Positions 27,631 through 37,420 are shown, counted from the stretch's first letter. The stretch: DNA of 64,000 nt from Chryseobacterium shigense (GCF_900156575.1 NZ_FTNY01000001.1:806001-870000); one strand, 5' to 3'. The notes: generated by a model from the sequence alone, not told the origin. Translations and numbers: made by a program.

Positions 27631-28089
27631 ATGAACTTAAAAATAGGTTTAGCAAAAAAAGTCCTTCTCTTTTATTCGGTTATTGCTCCGTTCATCATGT
27701 TCGGATCACTTTATAACCTTGTTGAGGGCGTGATCTTACACAATACTCCCTCGTACAGAATCGGCCTGTTCAGCTTATTCGGGTTTATTATCATGCCATT
27801 ATTACTTATCGTCACCTACATCAAAAACAAGTGCATCATTTCGAGAGAGGGTGTACAAATCGGAAAAATCCTGTATCCTTTTTCTGATTACCATTTTAGC
27901 ATCAGACAAAAAGAACTTCCTTTTAAAGACCGCCCTTTGACTTCTTTATGGAAAAAAAAGTATGATGAATTGGTGATCACCAAAATAAATACCGGTGAAA
28001 CAGTACTGGAAAAAGATCTTGATGTTTTTCAAAAGGATATCGAAAATATTAAAAAAGCTCTGGTTTCCAATACCCCTCAATCTCGTTAA
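27631..28089 (+). CDS. Hypothetical small membrane protein
   Basis: A 152-residue protein with two membrane segments (VLLFYSVIAPFIMFGSLY and LFSLFGFIIMPLLLIVTYI), followed by a basic cytoplasmic domain (KFNRK-like charges; DRPLTSLWKKKYDELV). No family is recognised. The start ATG is preceded by an AT-rich region and the protein looks coherent. It converges on the acyltransferase gene that ends at 28184. Confidence 0.6.
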   Translation: MNLKIGLAKKVLLFYSVIAPFIMFGSLYNLVEGVILHNTPSYRIGLFSLFGFIIMPLLLIVTYIKNKCIISREGVQIGKILYPFSDYHFSIRQKELPFKDRPLTSLWKKKYDELVITKINTGETVLEKDLDVFQKDIENIKKALVSNTPQSR

Positions 28090-28183
28090 AATCTTCTGTC
28101 CATCTCTCAGGAATCCTCTTCAGTGATCGTCAATCTTCAAACCTATCAGGCTTTTCGTCAACGCTCAATTCATATTCCATACT

Positions 28184-29308
28184 TTATATTTTTAAGGTAT
28201 TTAAAATTCTGATTTTAAGCTTTGAAGACGGTTTTTCAATCACGAAACGATACAGCAACCCTCCCAAAATACATCCTGCCAGACAGATTAAAAGGCAAAT
28301 ATTGTCTGATGTTTCTATTCCAATCTCGTCGAGACCATATTGAATCATATGGATAATTCCTTTGTGCGAAAGATAAACGGCGTAGGAAAGCCCGGCCAAC
28401 TGTGCTGTACCATAGGATTGAGATTGAAAAAGAAAAGAAGACCTGGAAACGGCTGACATCAGAATAAGTCCATAACTCAATGCTACAAGAGTAAATCCAA
28501 AGACGGAAGCCTCCTTTGAAACCTGGTCATTGCAGACCCAAAATGAAATACCCAGAAGAAGAACACCCCAAACCAATAGTTGGTTTCCATTACCATGAAC
28601 AATTCTTTGAAATGTTGATGAATACTGCATAAGATATCCCGCTATCACTCCTACTGCCAGGCCGTCCAGACGGGTATGCGTGGGGTAATAAATTTCCCTG
28701 TACCATTCCTTCCAAAAACCTTCCGTATTGATCACAGGAACAATAGTATTTTCCCAGATCATGAATCGTGCAGTCAGGGAAAAGAGGATGAGAATAGCGG
28801 CAAAATAAAAGGTATATCTCAGCAGCCTGGTTTTCAGCGCAAACAAAAGCAATAAAGGAAGAAAAAGATAAAACTGTTCTTCAATACACAGAGACCAGGC
28901 ATGCGAAAATGTTCCACGGTTCATCACGTCCAGTCCGTAATTTTGGGTAAAAGTGACAAATTTCCAGAAAGAAGACAGAGATTCCCGCTCTCTGAAAAAA
29001 GGAAAAGCAAAATACAGGAAAAGGGTAAAAAAATAGGGCGGGATAATCCTGAAAAAACGTTTGGTATAAAATGCTTTTACATTGATCCATCCACTTTTCT
29101 CCATTTCTTTAAAAAGCTGCCCGGATATTAAAAATCCGCTCAGGACAAAGAACAGATCGACTCCGGTCCATCCGAATTTCCCAACCGTATCGATCCACTC
29201 AGGATGTTTAAAGGTCCGATAATGATAGAGTAAAACCAGTAGAATCGCTAAAGTTCGCAAATGATCAAGTCCGTAAAGTCTTTTGGTAGAGTGAGGGTGT
29301 GAAGGCAT
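28184..29308 (-). CDS. Acyltransferase family 3 membrane protein (OafA-like)
   Basis: About 374 residues with about ten membrane segments. The family opening is visible: GLDHLRTLAILLVLLYHYRTF (a conserved Arg and catalytic His), then GWTGVDLFFVLSGFLI with the helix-two signature, RRFFRIIPPYFFTL and WSLCIEEQFYLFLPL. These motifs define Acyl_transf_3 proteins, which add O-acetyl or other acyl groups to cell-surface polysaccharides or glycolipids. I prefer ATG at 29308 to the TTG at 29323, because the conserved core begins only ten residues later. It is divergent from the LytS-type kinase gene, with 186 bp between. Confidence 0.9.
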   Translation of the reverse strand: MPSHPHSTKRLYGLDHLRTLAILLVLLYHYRTFKHPEWIDTVGKFGWTGVDLFFVLSGFLISGQLFKEMEKSGWINVKAFYTKRFFRIIPPYFFTLFLYFAFPFFRERESLSSFWKFVTFTQNYGLDVMNRGTFSHAWSLCIEEQFYLFLPLLLLFALKTRLLRYTFYFAAILILFSLTARFMIWENTIVPVINTEGFWKEWYREIYYPTHTRLDGLAVGVIAGYLMQYSSTFQRIVHGNGNQLLVWGVLLLGISFWVCNDQVSKEASVFGFTLVALSYGLILMSAVSRSSFLFQSQSYGTAQLAGLSYAVYLSHKGIIHMIQYGLDEIGIETSDNICLLICLAGCILGGLLYRFVIEKPSSKLKIRILNTLKI

Positions 29309-29494
29309 TATTTTTTTCTGCAAAAATGGTCATCAGGGCTTATGCTTCCGGACTCTGGTGACAGAAAGCAATGATCGTGATGTCAACAGTAGAATTGGTT
29401 GTCCGGACTTCAATTTCTGTTTTCTGTCAGAAATTCACTTCATTTCATCAAAATAGGGCCTTCTGTATGACAGGATTTTCTATTTTTGACAGCT

Positions 29495-30553
29495 ATGAAA
29501 TTACGATCTGACCATTATATCAAGCGGAATGCCTTTTTTCAACTGTTCTTTTGGACTGCTTTATTTTTATTCGGAACGGCCAGAAATTATGGAGCACACG
29601 ATGAAGGAATATCAACCGATATCATCATTTACAATATAGGCCACTGGATATTTCAAATCATCGGAGCGAATTTCATCTATTCCATTCTGTTCAGAAACTT
29701 TTTTGACCGAAAAAAGTATGTCCTGTTTTCGTTGTTGCTCATCATCAGTTTATATGTGATTTCTGTGATCAACCGAATATTCATCATTTATATTGCTGAA
29801 CCTTTTTTCATCAATGAACCTCAGGACAGCCTGTTCAGTATTTTTACAGATATCGGGTATCTTTTGACTTGTTATACTTTTCCGATTATCAGCGGAGCTT
29901 TTATTTTTATCGCTGTGATGTTTGTCATCCGGTATACCGATGAAAAAGAAACGTCTATACAACTCCAGAAAGAAAAAGCGGAACTGGAGCTGAGGTCCCT
30001 TAAATCTCAGCTTAATCCCCACTTTCTGTTCAATACGCTGAACAATATTTATTCACTTTCGCTCAGCAATTCAGAGAAAACTTCAGAATCCATCAGCAGG
30101 CTTTCGGATATTTTGGATTATATTTTATACCAAGGTTCCAGGAAAAATGTTTTACTGTCTGAAGAACTTTCCGTTATTGATCATTACATCGGGCTGGAAA
30201 GCCTCAGGTACAACGAAGGAAGACTGAAAATCAGCAAAACCATTCATTTCGATCCCGCAACGCTGATTCCTCCTCTTTTGTATCTTACTTTGGTTGAAAA
30301 TGCTTTTAAACATGGGGCTGGTCAAAGTACAGAGCAGACCGGGATTAAAATCGATGTTTCTTCTGATGGTCCCTACTCTGTTTTCAGGATTGAAAATACC
30401 TTTGAAGGTCATGAAAACACGAATCATGAAGGAATCGGTCTGAAAAATATAGAACGGCAGCTCCGGTTGTACTATCATGATGATTTTACCCTTAACGTTT
30501 CAAAAGAAAACAATATTTTTAGAGTCGAAATAAAAACTCCAGTAACGGTATGA
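29495..30553 (+). CDS. LytS-family sensor histidine kinase
   Basis: A 352-residue membrane kinase of the His_kinase (PF06580) type. Four membrane segments occupy about residues 15-150. A coiled coil follows (QLQKEKAELELRSLKSQ), then LNPHFLFNTLNNIYSLSL with the phospho-acceptor His at about 175. A degenerate HATPase domain has LTLVENAFKHG and GIGLKNIERQLRLYY. TATTTTTG (29481-29488) fits a -7 box but would leave a very short leader. The start is ATG 29495 rather than an upstream TTG. Its stop overlaps the start of the LytTR regulator gene (ATGA), so the two form one system. Confidence 0.93.
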   Translation: MKLRSDHYIKRNAFFQLFFWTALFLFGTARNYGAHDEGISTDIIIYNIGHWIFQIIGANFIYSILFRNFFDRKKYVLFSLLLIISLYVISVINRIFIIYIAEPFFINEPQDSLFSIFTDIGYLLTCYTFPIISGAFIFIAVMFVIRYTDEKETSIQLQKEKAELELRSLKSQLNPHFLFNTLNNIYSLSLSNSEKTSESISRLSDILDYILYQGSRKNVLLSEELSVIDHYIGLESLRYNEGRLKISKTIHFDPATLIPPLLYLTLVENAFKHGAGQSTEQTGIKIDVSSDGPYSVFRIENTFEGHENTNHEGIGLKNIERQLRLYYHDDFTLNVSKENNIFRVEIKTPVTV

Positions 30554-31248
30554 TCCATTGTATTATTGTAGATGACGAACCTCTGGCAGCCGCCCTGCTT
30601 GAAAAACACATTTCCAGAATCGACCATTTAAAACTGGCCGGAAAAGCTGAAAATGCGATGGATGCGTACCAACTTCTGCAGACAAGACCGGTAGACCTAA
30701 TGTTTCTGGATATTCAGATGCCTCATCTCACCGGAATTGAATTTTTGAAATCACTGAATCAGAAACCGCCCACGATTTTTACCACAGCCTATCGTGATTT
30801 TGCTATAGAAGGTTTTGAGCTGGAAGCGGTAGATTATCTCTTGAAGCCCATTACTTTTGAACGTTTTTTCAAATCTGTGGAACGGGTTTTAAGAAACAGA
30901 AAAGATACCACAGAGGATTTTATCATCTTCAAAACAGAAGGAATGAACCGGAAAGTTTTGATGGAGGAAATCGTTTATTTCGAAAGTCAGGGAAACGATA
31001 TTAAAATGATTTTAGTGAGTGGCGAAAGCATTGTTTCCAAGCGAACCCTGACGGATATGGACTCTGTTTTGTCCGGGAAAGGTTTTGTAAGAATTCACCG
31101 TTCGTTTATGATCAATTCCAGCTTTGTTACCGGGTTTAACCATCATGAAGTCCTTTTAGGTTCCTATCAGATTCCTGTGGGCAGGAGTTATAAAAGTGAA
31201 TTCGAGGCTTTTATAACAGTGATTTCCAAGGGGTCTATTCATCAGTAA
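30550..31248 (+). CDS. LytTR-family response regulator
   Basis: A 232-residue regulator. The receiver has VDDEPLAAALLEKHI and phospho-acceptor Asp in DLMFLDIQMPHLTG (about residue 55). The conserved TTAYRDFAIEGFELEAVDYL follows, then the LytTR DNA-binding domain (FIIFKTEGMNRKVLMEEI, YFESQGNDIKMIL, GFVRIHRSFMINSSFV). LytTR regulators bind tandem direct repeats. A four-base ATGA overlap with the kinase gene makes partnership very likely. Targets cannot be read from this window. Confidence 0.93.
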   Translation: MIHCIIVDDEPLAAALLEKHISRIDHLKLAGKAENAMDAYQLLQTRPVDLMFLDIQMPHLTGIEFLKSLNQKPPTIFTTAYRDFAIEGFELEAVDYLLKPITFERFFKSVERVLRNRKDTTEDFIIFKTEGMNRKVLMEEIVYFESQGNDIKMILVSGESIVSKRTLTDMDSVLSGKGFVRIHRSFMINSSFVTGFNHHEVLLGSYQIPVGRSYKSEFEAFITVISKGSIHQ

Positions 31249-31299
31249 AAGATTTAACTTTAATGGTAAAGCAGTTTCTCTTTTTCAATTCCCCAAAAT

Positions 31300-31800
31300 C
31301 TAATGACGTTTCACCAGATAATAAGCCAACTCCCCCTCTGCTCTTTTCAGATTGGGTATACGGCTAAAACCAGCTTTTTCCAAAACCTTCTGTGATCCGA
31401 TATTATCCAGATCCGTTACCGCTACAATCTCATTGGTTAGTGTATTGTCGAGACAATATTTGATTAAAGCACGGCTAACTTCCGTCGCGATTCCTTTGCC
31501 CCAGTATTTTTTGCTCAACGTATATCCAATTTCAACCTGTCCGGATCTATCAGCAAAATTCCTGACAAGGCACATGCCTATAAAATCATTATTTTGAGCA
31601 TCAAATATTCCAAAACGTCCAAAAGGGCCTTGAGTATAATCGTGCAAAGCTATGTGAAACATTTCTTTATACTGTTCAGGAGAACGGTAAGGAAGGTATT
31701 TTGTCACCTCATCATCATGAAAAAGATCACAAAACCATTGCAGCTCTTCAACCAGGAAATGACGGATCACAAAATTCTGATCCTGATGGAGAATTTTCAT
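31300..31800 (-). CDS. GNAT acetyltransferase, RimJ/RimL-like
   Basis: A 166-residue GNAT protein. Motif A is visible in IGYTLSKKYWGKGIATEVSR (K..GKGIATE) and the following LTNEIVAVTDLDNIGSQKVL with EKAGFSRI is the signature of the RimJ/RimL (Acetyltransf_3) branch. Members acetylate ribosomal-protein N-termini or small molecules, so the substrate is open. It sits on the minus strand between the LytTR system and a small secreted protein. Confidence 0.88.
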   Translation of the reverse strand: MKILHQDQNFVIRHFLVEELQWFCDLFHDDEVTKYLPYRSPEQYKEMFHIALHDYTQGPFGRFGIFDAQNNDFIGMCLVRNFADRSGQVEIGYTLSKKYWGKGIATEVSRALIKYCLDNTLTNEIVAVTDLDNIGSQKVLEKAGFSRIPNLKRAEGELAYYLVKRH

Positions 31801-31937
31801 CTTAAAAAATTATCATAATAAAGCAAATAAAAGTACAAATTACATACCAGCATTACCCATTGCATTAATTGTTTATCTTTGAAACGATTGAAAGCATTAA
31901 TAATTTTTTTATCTGCTTACTTACTAAAAGACTAACT

Positions 31938-32417
31938 ATGAAAAATAAACTCATTCACCTATTATCAATAGTATTCTGCTGTTCTCTATTTACAACAGCA
32001 TTTTCCCAATCTAAATCCTACACTCCTGTTTCTAAGGAACTCTATGATACCATCATGAAAAAGGACAGTCTGCTTTTTGGAGCCGCCAATTCAGGAAATA
32101 TAGATCAACTGAAGGCTTACTTTACAGAAGATCTGGAGTTCTTTCATGACGTGGGAGGTTTGGCCAACTATCAGGAAACGGTTGACAATTTTAGCAGAGT
32201 TGCGAAGAATTACAGCTATACCCGCAGGGTTTTGGTACCGGGCTCTGTGGAAGTATATCCTATCAAAGATTACGGAGCTGTACAAACAGGCCTCCACCAA
32301 TTTTGCCGTCTGGAAAAAGGTGAACTGATCAACTGCGGTACATTTAAATTCGTTCATGTATGGAAAAACACCGCGGGAGGATGGAAAATTTCAAGAGTAG
32401 TCAGCTACGGACATTAA
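31938..32417 (+). CDS. Secreted NTF2-like (DUF4440-type) protein
   Basis: A 159-residue protein with a signal peptide (CCSLFTTAFSQ). The rest is an NTF2-like cone: an N-terminal helix (YDTIMKKDSLLFGAANSGN), IDQLKAYFTEDLEFFHD, a middle helix (NYQETVDNF) and a curved sheet ending FKFVHVWKNTAGGWKISRV. This pattern is typical of DUF4440 proteins, often involved in stress or unknown hydrolase-like functions. I use ATG 31938, as the signal peptide begins there; an earlier TTG-started frame adds a meaningless stretch. TATCTTTG at 31874-31881 may be the -7 element. Confidence 0.8.
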   Translation: MKNKLIHLLSIVFCCSLFTTAFSQSKSYTPVSKELYDTIMKKDSLLFGAANSGNIDQLKAYFTEDLEFFHDVGGLANYQETVDNFSRVAKNYSYTRRVLVPGSVEVYPIKDYGAVQTGLHQFCRLEKGELINCGTFKFVHVWKNTAGGWKISRVVSYGH

Positions 32418-32633
32418 AATTGGATGAAAGATCTGTATCTAAAATACGGGTAATTCCTGCCCGTTAAAAGATTAAAACAACAAAATATTACCTGAAATCA
32501 TTCCGATATCTCTCTCATATTCAACAGTTCTATTCCTGATAACTCTACTATTGCATTATTTATGAACAACGGTACATCCTATGAGCCGCATAATATCAAC
32601 AGGGCAGCCATTATGGATATTAAAAAAAAGTGT

Positions 32634-32641
32634 TACTTTTG
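32634..32641 (+). promoter_or_regulatory. Putative -7 element upstream of the gene at 32724
   Basis: TACTTTTG matches TAnnTTTG in the 306-bp gap after the NTF2-like gene, leaving a leader of about 75 nt. A -33 TTG is absent. The remainder of the gap shows no gene. Confidence 0.35.
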
Positions 32642-32723
32642 CTTAAGCTAATAAAATTGTTTTGAAGCATTTTTATTAGTAATTTTAAAACACAAATTTA
32701 TAAAACATTAAAATCCCCTCTGC

Positions 32724-33293
32724 ATGAGAAAAATAATTCTACTCATTACATGTATGTTCGGCATTTCAGTTTTCTCACAGATCAAAGTGCTGAAAAATGA
32801 AAGTTTGGTGGAAATTGGCAAAGATAATTCCGTAGGTTTATATAAGAAGGAGGATAAATTTACCATCAACTATCAGGATCTCAATACCAGTAACCTGAAT
32901 ACGATCCGATCTTTTTCATTCCAGAATCTGGATGGCGATGTAGCGGGTCTGTACAAGCTGATCACGGATGGTTTTTTGACAACTCCCGATGAAAACATCA
33001 TCCTGGAGCTTCCCAATGATATCATCGAACTTCATTACGAGAAAAACTACGGACAGCCAACGGTTCAGTTTATCCAGTACATCAATAAAAACCGTAAATA
33101 TGTTGGAAAATCACAGTTTTTGAATCAAAAACAAGTGGAGAAGATCTTTGGAAAGATGAACGGAAAATCGGCGATGTATGATAAGCCCTCCTCGATTAAT
33201 CATAACAATGGTGGAAAATCGGGTTCAAACCAGGCTTCTACTGCTGCTCCGACCTCAAACGGCAGCAACAAAAACAAGAAACCAAGGAAATAA
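32724..33293 (+). CDS. Hypothetical exported protein
   Basis: A 189-residue protein with a signal peptide (MFGISVFSQ). The central part is a mixed alpha/beta domain (KFTINYQDLNTSNLNTIRSF, IILELPNDIIELHYEKN). The C-terminal tail (from about residue 150) is low-complexity, Ser/Asn/Gly/Lys-rich (HNNGGKSGSNQAST) and ends KNKKPRK. I recognise no domain. It is a single-gene unit with its own terminator at 33318-33345. A periplasmic or surface role is the only supported inference. Confidence 0.65.
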   Translation: MRKIILLITCMFGISVFSQIKVLKNESLVEIGKDNSVGLYKKEDKFTINYQDLNTSNLNTIRSFSFQNLDGDVAGLYKLITDGFLTTPDENIILELPNDIIELHYEKNYGQPTVQFIQYINKNRKYVGKSQFLNQKQVEKIFGKMNGKSAMYDKPSSINHNNGGKSGSNQASTAAPTSNGSNKNKKPRK

Positions 33294-33317
33294 TAGGATT
33301 ATTTTTGAATAATACTG

Positions 33318-33345
33318 AACTCATTCCGCCGAATGAGTTTTTTAT
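33318..33345 (+). terminator. Terminator between the exported protein and the ABC ATPase gene
   Basis: AACTCATTC (33318-33326), a CGCC loop and GAATGAGTT (33331-33339) followed by a run of T. It ends just before the ABC gene's promoter box. Confidence 0.8.
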
Positions 33346-33348
33346 TTT

Positions 33349-33356
33349 TACTTTTG
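33349..33356 (+). promoter_or_regulatory. Putative -7 element of the ABC ATPase gene
   Basis: TACTTTTG ends 20 bp before the ATG at 33376, directly after the preceding terminator. The -33 box is not clear. Confidence 0.4.
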
Positions 33357-33375
33357 TAGAAAGACATTAAGAATT

Positions 33376-34077
33376 ATGCCACTTCAGATTATCAATTTAA
33401 CGAAAAAGTTTGGAGAACAGACTGCCCTGGACAACATCAATATCTCTATTGATCAAAATGAAATCATTGGTCTTCTCGGTCCAAACGGAGCCGGGAAATC
33501 TACGCTGATGAAATCTATTGTCGGTGCACTGAAAATTGATCAGGGTGAAATCATCTTTAATGGAATGAATATTTCCGACCATGCGATCGAAAGCAAGAAA
33601 AAAATAGGCTTTCTTCCGGAAAACAATCCGCTGTATCTGGAAATGTATGTCAAAGAATACCTTCAGTTTGTAGCGAACATTCATAAAATACCTTCAGCCA
33701 GAGTAGATGAAGTGATTGAACTGGTAGGAATCACGCCTGAAAAATCCAAAAAGATAGGACAGCTTTCTAAAGGATACAAGCAGAGAGTAGGACTTGCGCA
33801 GGCCATCATTCATCAACCGGATCTATTGATTCTGGATGAGCCAACAAACGGACTGGATCCTAACCAGATTATTGAAATCCGGAATGTAGTGAAAGAAATA
33901 GGTCAGCAGAAAACGGTTCTTCTGTCTACCCATATCATGCAGGAAGTAGAGGCATTGTGTTCAAGAGTTATTCTGATTCATAAGGGAAATATTCTTCAGG
34001 ATTGCCCTATCGATGAGTTTAAAGGTAAATTTAACAGTTTAGAGGAAGCTTTTGCCAGCTATACCGCCGTTTCTTAA
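33376..34077 (+). CDS. ABC transporter ATP-binding protein, GldA-like
   Basis: A 233-residue ABC ATPase. Walker A GPNGAGKST, Q-loop region GFLPENNPLYLEMYVKEYL, signature LSKGYKQRVGLAQA, Walker B LLILDEPTNGLDPNQ and the H-loop STHIMQEVEALC are all present. The FLPENNPLY and STHIMQEVEALC segments closely resemble GldA, the ATPase of the gliding-associated GldAFG exporter. GldA is usually about 300 residues long and is accompanied elsewhere by permeases. This one is shorter, and no permease is next to it. Whether this is the gliding ATPase or a relative cannot be settled here. The next gene starts 8 bp downstream. Confidence 0.85.
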   Translation: MPLQIINLTKKFGEQTALDNINISIDQNEIIGLLGPNGAGKSTLMKSIVGALKIDQGEIIFNGMNISDHAIESKKKIGFLPENNPLYLEMYVKEYLQFVANIHKIPSARVDEVIELVGITPEKSKKIGQLSKGYKQRVGLAQAIIHQPDLLILDEPTNGLDPNQIIEIRNVVKEIGQQKTVLLSTHIMQEVEALCSRVILIHKGNILQDCPIDEFKGKFNSLEEAFASYTAVS

Positions 34078-34085
34078 TTTTTTCA

Positions 34086-35126
34086 ATGGAAATTCACATC
34101 ACTCACGGACAGGGCATCATCAAAGCTCTGTACGATGGTTTTGCCAGCTGCTTAATCATCAGACGTCCTGTGGCCGTCAACTGGCCTGATTCCCGGGGCA
34201 GTGTGGGTGAATATTATGCCGTTTCTGAACTTTCGGAGAAGGATAAAATCACGTTGTCTGATGATCTTAACCGGGCGCTTTCGGATGGCAATGAAGCTGA
34301 AATACTTTCGGGGATTAAGGATTTTCTTCAACTTTTTGAAAATGGCAGCTATCAGGTCAATATGGGTCAGATTCTGTTTGAACATTCCAACTTTTATATG
34401 AGCAGACCTTTACCTGCTGATGAGCATCCTGAGGGCAGCAAGAAATTTTCCGGATGGTTCTACCCTTTTGAGGATTTCAATTATCTGTATACGCTGGAAA
34501 GTAAAAGCATTGACTCCAAAAGAGTAGATTATTATACCGACCTTATTAAAAAAGGGAGCCGCCCAACGCCTGTGATCTTTTACAGTCTGTATCATCAGGA
34601 TCCGATGATGAGCAGTGCTTTTGTTTTAGATGGACATCATAAAATTGAAGCTTACACAAGGCTTAAAATGGATATTCCGGCAGTTTTCATTGCCAAGGAT
34701 CATAACGACTACAACTCTCCTTCAGAAATCATGCATGGAGCGCGCGAGCTGCTTCACGACATTGAATTTGAACATCTTTTTCAGAACAATGACGACAATC
34801 TGCCTCATATTAATTTTCTTAATGATGAAGTGCTGACCAACGCGCTGGACAAAATGCTGAAAGAATCTGAAAGAATTGACACCTCCATCATTGAAGTATT
34901 GATCAGGCATCACAAGTCCGGTTCTTCGGATGAAAGAAGATGGCTGAACAAGCGTCTTGAATTTTTAAGAGAAAACATCCATCTCAGCTTTTTCAATTTC
35001 AGAAAAGGTTTAAATGTATATATACCTCAATCTGTTAAAGATTACCGAACGAATATCTGGTTTCTGAAGACCCTCCGCAATACGATGGAGCTGAATACAT
35101 GGATCAACGAAACGGTCCTGAGATAA
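34086..35126 (+). CDS. Hypothetical protein with a ParB/sulfiredoxin-like DGHHK motif
   Basis: A 346-residue cytoplasmic protein. A segment at about residues 175-205 (TPVIFYSLYHQDPMMSSAFV then LDGHHKIEAYTRLKMDIP) resembles the ParB/Srx-type nucleotide-binding motif (v.DGHHR..A...lG...ip). Outside this segment no domain is recognisable. The C-terminal half is mostly helical (KMLKESERIDTSIIEVLIRH; RWLNKRLEFLRENIHLSFFN). It starts 8 bp after the ABC ATPase gene in the same direction and is probably co-transcribed. ParB-like motifs occur in partition proteins and in some kinases and sulfiredoxins, so the assignment is a weak inference. Confidence 0.65.
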   Translation: MEIHITHGQGIIKALYDGFASCLIIRRPVAVNWPDSRGSVGEYYAVSELSEKDKITLSDDLNRALSDGNEAEILSGIKDFLQLFENGSYQVNMGQILFEHSNFYMSRPLPADEHPEGSKKFSGWFYPFEDFNYLYTLESKSIDSKRVDYYTDLIKKGSRPTPVIFYSLYHQDPMMSSAFVLDGHHKIEAYTRLKMDIPAVFIAKDHNDYNSPSEIMHGARELLHDIEFEHLFQNNDDNLPHINFLNDEVLTNALDKMLKESERIDTSIIEVLIRHHKSGSSDERRWLNKRLEFLRENIHLSFFNFRKGLNVYIPQSVKDYRTNIWFLKTLRNTMELNTWINETVLR

Positions 35127-35182
35127 GATCAAATGGCTTCATATTTGATTGGGTGTAAACCTAACCAATACCTGATATTATA

Positions 35183-35629
35183 ATGATCAAAAAGATTGTA
35201 TTAGGTGCATTCTGCATCACTCAGTTTTCTTTAGCGTATGCGACAGAAAAGCCATCATCAATACTCAATACTTATCATTCATCTCATGGGGTACAACCTT
35301 TCCAGAAGGTTCCTAAAACGGTGATCATCAAAACGAAAAAGTTTAAGATCAGAATTGATAAACAACCTAACGGAAAATATCTGTATCAGGCATGGGCTGC
35401 AAATGCCAAGCTTACTTCCAAGCCAAGCATGATCATCACAGACGGAGAACTGATTCCTGACGGCTCAGGAGGCAATTACTACTTCAACTTCGTGAATGAG
35501 GGACACACGTATCAGGTTTGGAGAAATTACCTTACCGATTCAGCTTCTAAAGCACCTTATACTTTAACGGTCACTGATGAAAACGATCAAGAGATTGTTC
35601 GACAGGACGGGCAGGTTGTTAAAAACTAA
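35183..35629 (+). CDS. Hypothetical exported protein
   Basis: A 148-residue protein with a signal peptide (CITQFSLAYATEK). The mature part contains a beta-rich domain (KTVIIKTKKFKIRIDK, YLYQAWAANAKLTSKPSM, YYFNFVNEGHTYQVWRNYL) and ends TDENDQEIVRQDGQVVKN. No family is recognised. It follows the previous gene by 56 bp and has its own terminator. Likely periplasmic. Confidence 0.7.
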   Translation: MIKKIVLGAFCITQFSLAYATEKPSSILNTYHSSHGVQPFQKVPKTVIIKTKKFKIRIDKQPNGKYLYQAWAANAKLTSKPSMIITDGELIPDGSGGNYYFNFVNEGHTYQVWRNYLTDSASKAPYTLTVTDENDQEIVRQDGQVVKN

Positions 35630-35636
35630 AATACAG

Positions 35637-35664
35637 AAATCCATTTTAAAAAATGGATTTTTTT
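35637..35664 (+). terminator. Terminator after the exported protein gene
   Basis: AAATCCATTTT and AAAATGGATTT form a hairpin followed by a run of T, immediately after the stop at 35629. Confidence 0.8.
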
Positions 35665-35794
35665 GTACTTTACTAATTCTCTCCGGTTCAGCGCATTGCT
35701 TTTCATGAAATGTATTCTCACAAGAAATTCCTGACCGGGAGCCAATTATTTGTGATTAATCCTTATATTGAAACCTCATCCTAAATTGAAAGAA

Positions 35795-37420
35795 ATGCTA
35801 TTTTCAGTGAAATCAAATCTGATCGACGTTGTCTCCAAAGAAATCTACCCGGCAGAAATAACGGTAAGTAATGGAAAAATTATCTCGATAAAAAGAGTTG
35901 ACGCTATTTTTGACACGTATATTTTACCCGGTTTTATTGATGCCCATGTTCATATTGAGAGCAGCATGCTTCTTCCTTCCGAATTTGCAAAGATTGCGGT
36001 AAAACACGGAAGTGTGGGAACGATTTCCGATCCGCATGAAATAGCTAACGTTTTGGGTATCGCGGGTGTAGAATATATGATTAACAATGCCCGACAGGTT
36101 CCCTTTCATTTTTATTTCGGGGCACCTTCCTGTGTTCCGGCTACGAGCTCTGAAACCGCAGGTGCAGTGATTGGTTCCGAAGATATCGATCATTTGCTTT
36201 CCCGTGAGGATATTGTGTATTTAGCAGAAATGATGAATTTTCCCGGTGTTATTTACAAGGATCCTGAAGTCCTGAACAAAATAAAAATTGCAAAAAAATA
36301 CAAAAAACCGATAGATGGACATGCTCCCGGACTGATGGGCGAAAGCATGGAAGCCTATTTTAGAGCGGGCATTACCACAGACCATGAGTGTTTCAGCTAT
36401 CCTGAGGCGCTGGAAAAACTAAAATTCGGAGTCAAGGTTCTTATCCGTGAAGGAAGTGCTGCCAAAAATTTTGACACCCTGATTCCTTTACTGAAAGAGT
36501 ATCCTGAACAAATCATGTTTTGCTGTGATGACAAACATCCTGATGATCTTATAGAATCTCACATCAATTATCATGTAAAACGTGCTCTGGATCTGGGCTA
36601 TGATTTGTTTGATGTTTTGAGGGCTTCCTCTTACAATGTAGTCAAGCATTATCAGCTTCCGGTGGGCTTATTACAACTGGGTGACCAGGCTGATTTTATC
36701 GAAATTGACAACCTGGAAAATTTCAAGATCTTAAAAACATATATCAAAGGACAACTGGTGGCGGAAGATAACAGATCCCATATCGAATCTGTTCCGGCTC
36801 CCGTGGTGAATAATTTCCATTGCAGCCCCAAAGAAGCTTCGGATTTTAAAATAAAAAGTTCAGGCAGCCATATGCGTGTGATAGAGGTTTTAGACAGGCA
36901 ACTGATTACCAATGAAATCCATGCACCGACTTTAACGATCAATGGCTATGCAGAATCTGATATTGAAAATGATATACTAAAGATCGCAGTTGTCAACCGG
37001 TACAGAGATGAAAAACCGGCTGTTGCTTTTATTAAAAATATGGGACTTAAATCTGGGGCTATTGCTTCCTGTGTAGCCCATGACTCCCACAATATTGTAG
37101 TGACAGGCACGAATGATGAGGATATGTGCAAAGCAGTCAATGCCATCATCAAAGCACAGGGCGGGATTTCACTGGCCACTCAGGAGGAAGAAATGGTTTT
37201 GGAATTGCCCATTGCGGGAATTATGACGAACCTTCATGCCGAGGAGGTGGCTGCTCAATACATTCAACTGGATCAATATGCCAAAAGATTAGGAAGCACT
37301 CTTAAAGCTCCTTATATGAGTTTGTCTTTTATGGCATTACTTGTTATTCCTGAACTGAAATTAAGTGATAAGGGATTATTTAACGGAAAAGAATTTCAGT
37401 TTACGGATGTGTTTATTTAA
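35795..37420 (+). CDS. ade: Adenine deaminase
   Basis: About 541 residues of an amidohydrolase. The metal-site motif [15 protein letters not shown] is visible, with [43 protein letters not shown] and [10 protein letters not shown], the order seen in Ade. The C-terminal end has the beta-rich family tail ([28 protein letters not shown]). The enzyme converts adenine to hypoxanthine and ammonia in purine salvage. I start at ATG 35795 because the conserved core follows directly; an earlier TTG frame start at 35768 adds nine unlikely residues. It is convergent with the patatin gene. Confidence 0.95.
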   Translation: MLFSVKSNLIDVVSKEIYPAEITVSNGKIISIKRVDAIFDTYILPGFIDAHVHIESSMLLPSEFAKIAVKHGSVGTISDPHEIANVLGIAGVEYMINNARQVPFHFYFGAPSCVPATSSETAGAVIGSEDIDHLLSREDIVYLAEMMNFPGVIYKDPEVLNKIKIAKKYKKPIDGHAPGLMGESMEAYFRAGITTDHECFSYPEALEKLKFGVKVLIREGSAAKNFDTLIPLLKEYPEQIMFCCDDKHPDDLIESHINYHVKRALDLGYDLFDVLRASSYNVVKHYQLPVGLLQLGDQADFIEIDNLENFKILKTYIKGQLVAEDNRSHIESVPAPVVNNFHCSPKEASDFKIKSSGSHMRVIEVLDRQLITNEIHAPTLTINGYAESDIENDILKIAVVNRYRDEKPAVAFIKNMGLKSGAIASCVAHDSHNIVVTGTNDEDMCKAVNAIIKAQGGISLATQEEEMVLELPIAGIMTNLHAEEVAAQYIQLDQYAKRLGSTLKAPYMSLSFMALLVIPELKLSDKGLFNGKEFQFTDVFI

